From NCBI GenBank assembly GCA_023014365.1, contig JAEBUN010000037.1, positions 310,001-374,000 of the forward strand: a stretch of DNA of 64,000 bases. Reading direction: 5' to 3'. The position numbers and the translations under genes are program-made. Positions 55,701-64,000 of the stretch are shown piece by piece. The notes below the pieces were generated by a model. The model had not been told where the DNA came from. It saw only the letters and a list, made by a program, of their open reading frames with translations, and ran no database searches. Each line of letters opens with the position of its first letter. Within the stretch, counting starts at the first letter, position 1. The stretch is from Lepiota brunneoincarnata (taxonomy: Eukaryota > Basidiomycota > Agaricomycetes > Agaricales > Agaricaceae).

Positions 55701-58568
55701 CTGAGCCGTATCATTGATGATGCGGGGCTTTCACCTGTTTCACCTCGTTTTCTAAGAGACGAGATTCTGAAGGATCCAGCAAAGTTGCTGCAAGCTTTCT
55801 TGCCTCCTGGCCATGGTCAAGAACCTCAACTTTCAACTGAGATCCTCGAAGAGCTCCTCAGGTTTTTCCTTGAGCACGACCCACCACAACTGGCTGGTTT
55901 ACAGCTACTTCCCACTCGATAGTGGCTCTCTTGCCACCATCAGCTTCGCTGACCCCCCATCCCCTAACATTCCAACATACTACGTGTGGAGACACAACCA
56001 GGTACCAAATCGAATGCTCATCAACCCCGCCAAGCTAGGTGAAACTTGACTTTGCGGGAGAGATGCTTCTCGGCAAGGGCTTCAATGTGGAGGAGCTGAC
56101 ATCGGCATCCATGGCACTCCTGATCGAGGAGGTAATACGCAAAACGGAATCTATCGATGTATCACAGGAGCCAGAAGTACAAGCATTTATTAACGATTTT
56201 TGGGATAATTTCCACGATTTTCGACTCCATGTTGAGCATATTGCCGACTTTCCGCTGGTAGCCCACCCTCATTTCAGGGTGCTATGTCTCCCTCAGTGCC
56301 TGCATGGCCGGGCGCGTTCCCGTGGTCCCGATCCTCGTTGACAACCTCGTATGCGAGTGCCTCACAACTCTAGGAGTCCGCATTGTGCGACGGTCAACTC
56401 CACCATGTCCCCCTCGACTGCTCCGAATTCTGGAGGACAGGAACATGTTCGCTGAGTTCAGCATGAGGGATGTCTTGTGGGCGATGTCGTACCTCGACCT
56501 CCATGCCTTGCTCCCGCGATTTCGCACCCTTGATACCAACGCTGCCGAGGCTTTCGCCAACTGGGTCCGAACCCAGCTTCTGGTGGACGTCCCGAGCGAA
56601 CTTATATCTATTGCACGGAGATTACCTGTTTGGAGCGCTTGCGATCAGCATGGGATGCACTTTAACATTCCGGCGGATGAGTTGCAGCTCCTACCTGAGG
56701 GTGTGGAGGTGAATGTAGTGACACCCTACGTCCCTCAACAGCGTATTGCGGTTATTCCTCAAGGTCAAATGCTTCGACCGACTTTGGCAAGACTTGGTGC
56801 GCGCCTCTTATCCTTCCAGGATTTATTCGTTATCGTAATGCACAACTTGCCGCCTGCCATGCCAACTGCCGAGGAGAGGATGGCATACAAAGGGTTGGTC
56901 GAGATAATTCTAGAACACGTGGAGGACGAAGGGTTAGGAGCGCTTCTTTTGCCGAATGCTTCCGATTTCGCAATGGGGCCTATGAATGAGTTTTACGCTC
57001 GAGAGGACCTTTTTGTCTCCGTGTTCCGTGAGGGGTCGCCTCATTTTGTGTGCAACGAGTTTGAGGACCTGGAGGGGCGATTGTGTCACATCAAGAGGAT
57101 ACAGGATATGGATATGAGGATGTTTGCCGACTGCGCTCGATCTATTGCGAATGATAGTGATGAGGAAGGGGCAATGGCTGCGTTTGAGGTGTTCAACCAT
57201 TCGTTGCCTATACGACTGGCGGTGTTGGGGCCGGCTGCGCATAATTGGGAGTTAATTGACCATGTGGAGTTTATTCCTGAGTATAGAGGGGAGTTGCGGA
57301 GGCCTGGGAATGTGAATAGGAATGGTTTGGAGGCGGAGGGTGTTGGATTGGATGTGTCTTTGTACCGTACGCGTCCGTTCGCGGAGTTCGTCGCTCCTCG
57401 AGATATCGTCAGGGACGAGTATTTGGCGATTGCATGGTCGCAGAGGACACTACCTGCTGTGGCTCTATCGGAGACGGTGATAAGAGCGCATCCTGCATTG
57501 GGTAGGCCTAGTACAAGCGAAGTGGTGAGTTGACTCGTTGTATGTACATTATGCGGCCTCTTACCCCCCGGAAGGTCGAACACTTGAGAGTGTTGGCGAC
57601 CAGTGTCGCCCAGGAGCACCCAAACGATGCAGCCATATTACCCGACCTCATCGCAACTTATCGCTATCTCGATGAAAAAGCGAACGAAGGCTAGGAACGA
57701 CCTCGTCCGGCTCACGGACGAACGGTTGTGGTTGAATGTCGATGATCCGTACCAGAGCACCGTCCCGTGGCAATGGGAGTCGGCTGCGAACCTGTCATTT
57801 GACGTTCAAGATATTGGTAACTTCAAGTTTGCTCGAGGGTTCTTACAGGATTACCGACGCCTCCTCCTAATCGCTGGAGCACAAGTTGTCACCCATCCCG
57901 TCTCTCAGGCTGGGCCTGGTGTAACGTTTGAGCCTGATCATATGTGTGGACTAAGGAGAAAGTATGACCTGATGAGAAGGAATAGGAAGCTGGTGGATGT
58001 GGAATTTATTACGCAGGATGTCATTCCCGATGAGCCGCTCCTTGGACATAGATCGTTCCTTGCCGCGCACAGCGATCATTTGGAGACTATGTTTTGCAGT
58101 GGTTTTGCGGAGGGTGGTTCTGCATCCTCCGAATCGCGAATCCGTGTACCCATGCCAGACCGTTCGAGGGCTTGTGTTGCGTTTGTTCTTGGTGCGTGAA
58201 TTGTCGGCGTGTTCGATGACGTGTCACTGAAGGGAGTAACTGGCAGAATATATCTATACGAATGTGATTCTCCACACGACGGATTCCAGAGTGCTCCTGG
58301 ATGGCCTAGATCTGGCCCGGTATTGGGAGATGATGGACCTTGTGGATGTTATCGAAGACTATATCATTGACAGAAGATTGGTTAATGCGGAAACCGTGAA
58401 CGAAAGCAAGTAGTTTTTGGCCTTATTTTCTTGCCTCCTACTTACTGAGGAAGACTTTTAGTTCAACGCATCGCAGAAGAGAAAAGAGCTTCACGAGTAG
58501 TGAGCCACTGTGAGGGGTTCCGCAGAGACAATAGTGAATATATCAGTCGAGTACAGGGCAGTGTGTAG
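49788..58568 (+). CDS. Sacsin-like HATPase repeat protein with C-terminal BTB domain
   Basis: A giant protein, about 2,700 residues, from ATG 49788. The first sacsin/Nov ATPase module has GLIREIIQNSDDAGA near 49890, then ALIAYNDALF, and KFGQGFRSVYHLTDSPQIFSG after introns ending near 50205 and 50310. A second module starts near 54130 with LLIEMLANAVDAGAKQFV, then CPALLVYNDAAFTEEDF and TIGQFGRGALTMFHLTE. The BTB/POZ part is near 58000-58190 (VDVEFITQDVIPDEPLLGHR, then HSDHLETMFCSGF). The end is IAEEKRASRVVSHCE to TAG 58566-58568. About ten short introns fit. About six +1 shifts are needed, at about 50555, 54755, 55910, 56038, 56278 and 57693, mostly an extra base in a short C or G run. Sacsin-type proteins are chaperone-like; the BTB may recruit a cullin-3 ligase (inferred). 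Confidence 0.8.
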
Positions 58569-58654
58569 AGTAGAGCTAGCGCCCACTGGATCAAATCAAG
58601 CCAAAATTTCCGCATTGGGCTCACCCGGCGCCCTGTCTGCTCCGCGCGGCATTC

Positions 58655-60398
58655 ATGAACTCTCCCCACCATGTCCTCCCCTCACGACCCGTATACCCAC
58701 ATATTCAGACATCATGCTCGCATTGTAATGTTGCTCTAGAGTTTCCAGTTCCAACTCCCCAACCACGACAGGGAACACTCCTCCAAATTCGATGCTTTTC
58801 GTGTCAGAACGTGTTGTCACATGCGTTTTATCCAACCCAAATACCCTCAACATATGCAGGATCGACTACTACAGCATCTGCAAGTGATAGCGGCAATGGC
58901 GCAAGACAAGGACAACAGCGAAAGGGCAGGAAGATTGGTACACAGGAACGACCGCTCGAGACTGGATACTACGATATTCTGGGAGTGCCAGTGACAGCGA
59001 CCACGGAGGATGTGAAAAAGGCGTACCGTGCGTTCAGACTTTTTCTTACCATTTTCAACTGCGGATATGTAACCGAACTCTCCCTATCTGGTAAACAGGT
59101 CGATTGGCGATTAAGCATCATCCAGACAAGAATCCTGATGACCCGCTTGCAGAAGAGCGGTTTAAACAGATAGCGATCGCATATCAGACTCTGTCGGATC
59201 CGGATTTGAGGAAGAAGTATAATGAGTTTGGCCCGAAGGAGAGTGCCCCTGAAGGAGGCTATGTCGACCCAGAGGAGGTGTTTGGTGCAATATTCGGAGG
59301 AGAGAGGTTTACGCCCATTATTGGTGATATCAGCTTAGCAAGAGATATGAAGACCGCACTGCAGGAGGCAGAAGAAGCAGAAGATGATACGGGTAAGGGC
59401 AAGAGGCTGAAAGATGCCAAAGGCAGGGATATCCTTTCACCCGAGGAGAGGGCCAAGAAGGAGGAAAAGGAGAGGCAGAAGGCCGCAGAGGTGTGTTGTT
59501 CTCCTCAACTCCATTCCCCAGTTCGATCTCATAATCGTGTACAGAAAGCCGCCGCTCGCGCAAAGCGGGTGGACCAGCTCGTAGAAAACCTCACTCGCAA
59601 GCTTGGCATTTTCACAGAATCTGCCATGGGGCCGGATGATGCGGACGTAACCAAGAGCTGGCGGACGATCTGCGAGATCGAGGCCGAGTATGTGCACCCC
59701 ATACATCATCTACGTTACCTAATACTTACACAAGGCAGGGACCTCAAGCGCGAGTCCTACGGTTACGAACTCCTCCAAGCTATCGGCTTTGTCTATGCCT
59801 CCAAGGCGAAACACCACTTTGCCACGAACCAAACTTTCCTTGGTGTTGGAGGCTGGCTACACAATGTCCAAGGAAAATATCATGTATTCAGCGAGACGTG
59901 AGTCACCCACTTCTATGAAGCCGCCCCAGGCTATATTTAGATGAGCTCTGCGACAGCGTATCAACCCTGAGAGCGGCGATTGAGCTCAAGACCGTTTTCG
60001 ACCAGATTCAAGCGGCCGAAAAGGCCGGCAATCTGAGTCCCGAAGAAAAACGCAAGTTGGAAGAACAAGCGGCGGAGAAGGGTCTCCAGGCACTTTTCAA
60101 GGTGCGCCGATTGTCTCTGCCCTTGTATCCAGTATCTCACTCTCCTTGCTGCTAGGGAGCGAAACTCGAAATTGAATCTATCCTTCGCGAAGTTTGCGAC
60201 CGGGTACTTACCGACCCGACGATCACACGGGACAAAGCTCAGCTACGTGCTGTGGCGTTGCAGATACTCGGAGAAGCTTTTATGAACGTGAAGAAGGATG
60301 CACCGGGTGATGGCGCTCCAAGTAGCACCGGAGAGGACGGCGAATATGTGAGGATTGATACGAAGACCAGTCGGGCGCGGGAGGGGAGGCCACACTGA
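58655..60398 (+). CDS. DnaJ/Hsp40 co-chaperone with DnaJ-X domain (Caj1/Djp1-like)
   Basis: A class III J-protein that stimulates Hsp70. ATG 58655. The N-terminus has two CxxC pairs (CSHC and CFSC), then a Ser/Thr/Gly linker. The J domain begins at [21 protein letters not shown] near 58965, and the HPD motif (IKHHPDKNP) lies after the first intron (59028-59098). A Lys/Glu-rich coiled region follows, then the DnaJ-X part ([50 protein letters not shown]). Introns are 59028-59098, 59491-59544, 59688-59738, 59898-59956 and 60103-60155. The stop is TGA 60396-60398. All exons join in frame. The family acts in the cytosol and in peroxisomal import in yeast. Confidence 0.93.
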
Positions 60399-61477
60399 TG
60401 ATCTGGTGGGCTGAGACAGAGCAGTGCAGGTGTATGTCGTTTTTTTCTTCTTCCGACTGGTGTGCTTGGGACCGCTCAGTTATCACGTTCCCGAGCTCAG
60501 GAGCCTGATCATGATCCCGAACGTTCGCGAATCTGGGCAATGCTCCTAATATGGGGTGCCGCCATGACTGGTTTTTCGAATCGCTGATCCCCTCGTGGTT
60601 GCATGCTAAGCTAGTTCTTTCTCCTTTGTTCCTATAATTCCTCATGTCCATAGCTTACAATGTACAATATTATAATGCAAACGTCCAGATGTATGCCCCG
60701 AGATTTGGGTACATTGACGATCAGCTGGACGCAAAAACGACGCGAAATTTCACCGGGATCAACGTCTCTGCGACCCTAAGAAGCTTTCAATCTATTTACC
60801 GAGGCCTGTCCGATTGTTGTCTCTGGGATCTGCCGATACTTGGATGTCAGACACAGGCTCTATCTCGTCATGTTACAATTATCCGGCGGGCCGCTGTTGT
60901 TAGCAGAGGTCCCCTCTTGGAGTTGTTGTGGATCAGACGGGTTCCTTACTCGGACCGCTGGGGGACGAAGGATACGGGAAAGTGTCCCGTTAAGTCCTCA
61001 AACCAAGGATTTATCTTTTTCTTAGGCTGAGCACAGCGTCTTTTTTTTTTTTTTTTCCTCTACAGCCAGTACTCGGTGTAAAAACACAGTGGCTGGGCGT
61101 AACCACTGCAGAAGTAATTTATATATGCACGAAGTCTACTTATGGATGTGTCGAGTTCCAGCATCCTCTATCCAACCCATGTCCTGCGACTGACGCCAAC
61201 AAGAAAAAACGTTCCAGAGATTAGATCCTCTGGCGGGCCGCTTGCATTAGGACTCCTCCCACGTTCGGATAGACATCCCTCGCAATCCAAGTTCCTTCCC
61301 TTGCCCCGCTGCCCCCCCCCCCCCCCCCCCCCCCCGGCCCGCCGGTATAAAGTAGAGTGACGTCTATGTTTAGAACCTTTTTTCAGTGGGAAGATGCTTC
61401 TTGTTGACCCGAGCGGAGAAATATCTTGGATATAAATCCACTGAGTTAAAGGTTCCTTTGTAGCTCTCTCTTCTGAT
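60399..61477. other. Intergenic region with homopolymer tracts and LPMO-like gene promoter
   Basis: It holds the 3' flank of the DnaJ gene, a T-run (about 61040-61055), and a run of 24 C (61312-61335). Two TATA-like boxes follow: TATAAA at 61346 and TATAAAT at 61431. An unrelated 128-codon frame at 60644-61030 has no recognisable content. Homopolymer lengths may be unreliable. Confidence 0.5.
61346..61351 (+). promoter_or_regulatory. TATA box of the LPMO-like gene
   Basis: TATAAA 127 bp upstream of ATG 61478, just after the C-run. A second TATAAAT at 61431-61437 is closer (41 bp) and could instead set the start. Confidence 0.45.
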
Positions 61478-62492
61478 ATGAAAGCACAAGCGATATCCTC
61501 AGTGGTGCTCCTCGCTGCTGCCGCCTTTCCAGGCGTATTTGGTCATGGACTCGTCACCTCTCCGCCTCCTCGAGTCGTAAGTTGTGATCAAAGAAATTTT
61601 TCAATATACAAACTTGTTCAACTATGCACAGATCGGTAATGCGAACTTGGCAAAGTGTGGTGTTGGTGTGAACAAGGTTTTGAAATCGGATAAATATGGA
61701 CCTGTGAGTTTGGGGATTTCAATCCGAGCTATTTATTTATTTATTTTGGATGCGTCGCCCCCCCCCCCCCTCGCGCCGGTCGAGGTTAGATTGAGAATTC
61801 GGCTGCAAAGATCGATTCGGGGTATAATGCGGCTGCTTGCCATTTGTTCTTTTGTAAAGGATACCAGGTTCGTTCACGTCGAATATCAAAAATGAAACCC
61901 CTCTTACTGATTTTTGAATTTTTCTTCAAGCTCGAAGATAATTTGGACAAAGTCCAGACGTTCTCGCCTGGACAAAAGATTCATTTCTTGGTTGATATAG
62001 AGGCTAGGCACACTGGTTTTGCTGTAAGTTCCACACACACGCACTTTCTCTCTAACTAGCACATTGAAGCTTTGTTGACCCCTTCCCTTCCCTTCTCGAT
62101 TACAGAACGTCTCGGTTGTAAGTGCTTACCACAAGCTCCTGTTTTAACAACAAGGGGAACGATAAACGTCACCTCCACAGGTTGATCTTGTTTCGCAAAC
62201 CACAATCGGGGCACCACTCTTCTCCTGGCCTGTATTCACCAACAATTCACTGGGTCCGCCTGATTGGCCAAAGAATGAAAGTGAGTTGTTGTTTTTTCTT
62301 GTTTAATGCCAAAAGATGGTGTGGGAAAGGAATTAAAATTTTGTCTTTTTTTTTCCAGCTGATTTCACTGTGACACTTCCGACAAACTTGGGTACACGGT
62401 GCAACGCTGTTGGAAAATGTGCGATTCAGTGGTGGTGGTTTGCGTTTAATGTGCAGACATATCAGAGCTGCATCGATTTCGTGACTTCTTAA
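61478..62492 (+). CDS. Secreted LPMO-like protein (chitin-binding type 4/AA family fold)
   Basis: ATG 61478 starts a signal peptide of about 22 residues ending VFG. The mature protein begins HGLVTSPPPR, the N-terminal His of a copper histidine brace as in PF03067-type lytic polysaccharide monooxygenases. Further parts are NLAKCGVGV, HLFFCKGYQ, VDIEARHTGFA with a possible second His, then CAIQWWWFAFN and YQSCIDF, with paired cysteines. Introns begin at 61577, about 61700, 61868 and 62023, plus at least two more. All exons join in frame to TAA 62490-62492, giving about 190 residues. Substrate unknown. It might be an LPMO relative without oxidative activity. Confidence 0.78.
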
Positions 62493-63528
62493 AGAGAGAG
62501 AGAGAGAGAGGGAGGGAAAGGCGGTAAGTGTCAGAATAGGCGAAACGCAGTTGTAGTCGAATACTTGTTAGTCGTTAGTGTTTGGAACCCAACTATTAAG
62601 AGATAGTGAGCGCCCTCCAACCCACCCAAGTCCGGTCCCACGCCCTTTATGGGGACGAGCTCGTACCGTGGAAACGGGTCATTTGTGTTATTTCTATTCA
62701 GGAACAATGGGAACGAAGACGACGCAGCCCCTTCTTCCTCCCACCCCCCCAGCACTCTGGTATTCTGCGCCACCAACATCTCTCTCTCTCGTCTGGACTT
62801 CTACTTCCTATCATGTTGATTCCTGTCTGTCCCAAAGTCCATGTGATTGATGATGATGTGCTTTCTTCCTTCTGAAGGCTGTTCACGGATATACAGAACA
62901 ACAGTGAAGTGAACAAAACTGTCCATCCGGACGGATGACTTTTGAGACGTAAAATGATGTTGATGGGGATGGATCACGATCATGTTCCGAAGATGATATT
63001 AAGAGTTCGGTTGCGTCATGATCGGTGAGCGAATGATGAGAAATTCATTCTAGATGAGGGGATTTTCGAGTTCTGTTTAGATACAGTTGTGGACGATGCG
63101 TGATTCTGGGAACCTTAGTGGAGGGGTAACACCGGCTTACCAAGTTGAGGCGTGTGTGTGACCAAAGATGTATATTTTCTGCACACGGAACCGGAGACGC
63201 GAGACGGAACAAAAGGCTGAGTGAAAGTGGCAATGAGGCGTTGGAGCTGGGGGGGGATGGCCATCGGCTGTTCTTTGCTCATAAAGGGGTCCATCACATG
63301 CAAGGATAGATGCTCCAAGGCCAGCGATATTGCCTCTTTAGGCCGGGGGGGGGGATACGCAGAAATGACGTCATAGCACCGTCTGATCTACGTCAGTGGA
63401 CTTTGCAAGCGAGCAGCTAAATACTCAATCCCCCATCTCTTTTTGCAACATCGCCAATACGTGCCAGCTCACGCTGAGTCGCCAATTAGCCCCCAATCCC
63501 ACAACGAGGAATAGAATGACGGCCTGCC
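62493..63528. other. Intergenic region, GA repeat and no gene
   Basis: It opens with a GA microsatellite in the 3' UTR (62493-62512). The remaining ~1 kb has only short, unlike open frames on both strands and G-runs at 63250 and 63342. Upstream of 63529 there is no clear TATA box. Confidence 0.5.
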
Positions 63529-64000
63529 ATGGTTCTACCCAGGTTCTCTGACCTCTGTAGAGAGATATCTGGCAAGTCGTCGAGTAAGGCACAACCCTTA
63601 CCGAGGCGAGGGCTCATTCCTGGTTACAGTAACAAAGCAAGAGAGCTTGACTCTGCCTCCTCTACGAACCTTTCCGGAATCCTTCTCAAGAGAAACCCCG
63701 CCTTCACCAACAGGTTCGTCCCTCTGGATCTTTAAATCAGTTGCAACCCTCCATTTCTCGACGTAGGCTCGACAAGCAGCAGTGCTAGAAGGAGTAGCCT
63801 CTCAATCCAATACTTGTCCAACAGCGATGGGAACCCCGAAGCGCAATCCTCCTATTTTGACAACCAGTTCCGGGTCTGTGATTCGTGCTCAAGAGACTCC
63901 TCGCCAGAGGACGATGACCACTCAAGTGAATATGATGATGAGGAGGAGGACACCGAAGCGGAGCAGTCTCAACAAGAGCAGCAGTCCCCTCTGGAATTGG
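63529..64000 (+). CDS. Start of an unrecognised Ser-rich and acidic protein, cut by the window end
   Basis: ATG 63529 in a good context (GCCATGG). Exon 1 encodes a basic, Ser-rich stretch (MVLPRFSDLCREISGKSSSK). After a GT-AG intron (about 63715-63778) the frame continues with SSARRSSLSIQYLSNSDGN, DNQFRVCDSCSRDSSPEDDD and an acidic Glu/Gln run to the edge. It is not recognised; low complexity makes a guess unsafe. The intron acceptor could be placed differently. Confidence 0.45.

Noticed and set aside
60644..61030. 128-codon frame downstream of the DnaJ gene
   Set aside because: No good start context, no known motif, and composition like intergenic DNA.

Overview
The window is from a filamentous basidiomycete, most likely an Agaricomycete. 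Genes are split by many 50-70 bp GT-AG introns. The gene content is typical of that class: a multi-exon P450, a multi-intron histone H4, a sacsin-like ATPase/BTB giant, a DUF6533 membrane-protein family, an LPMO-like secreted protein, and chromodomain Ty3/gypsy elements.

Layout. 1-2.2 kb: a P450 cut by the left edge. 4.6-6.5 kb: an O-methyltransferase broken by single-base shifts. 6.7-7.6 kb: a TFIIIC tau55/GTF3C6-like gene. 8-46.3 kb: duplicated, decaying DNA in which fragments of the O-methyltransferase, DUF6533 genes, TFIIIC6-like gene and histone H4 recur in the same order. Block 1 is about 10.3-15.7 kb. Block 2 is about 16.1-17.3 kb plus 39.6-46.25 kb. Each block ends in a histone H4 gene: the block 2 copy is canonical, while the block 1 copy has lost K16, R55 and its stop codon.

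Block 2 is split by a 22.2 kb LTR element (17,344-39,564, minus strand, 1,303 bp LTRs). Its gag-pol is decayed by in-frame TGA stops. It also carries two spliced plus-strand genes antisense to gag-pol, one with a Zn(II)2Cys6 signature, and 27 copies of the palindrome TAAGCTTA. A second, young chromovirus (24,225-32,466, plus strand) is nested in its pol gene. It has apparently identical 698 bp LTRs, a perfect CGGCC target duplication, a candidate self-priming site, and two long overlapping 3' ORFs, one of which ends inside the LTR.

46.8-64 kb is more ordinary gene space: a membrane glycoprotein gene (minus), the sacsin-like/BTB gene, a DnaJ-X co-chaperone, an LPMO-like secreted protein, and the start of an unrecognised acidic protein. 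Several of these genes, and the O-methyltransferase, read well only if single-base shifts are allowed, often in short homopolymers. Either these genes are decaying or the consensus has indel errors.

The most unusual signal is the TAAGCTTA lattice in the large element together with its antisense zinc-cluster gene. It could be an element-encoded DNA-binding system that recognises its own DNA. That is an inference. The motif count and the gene structures are what the sequence shows.
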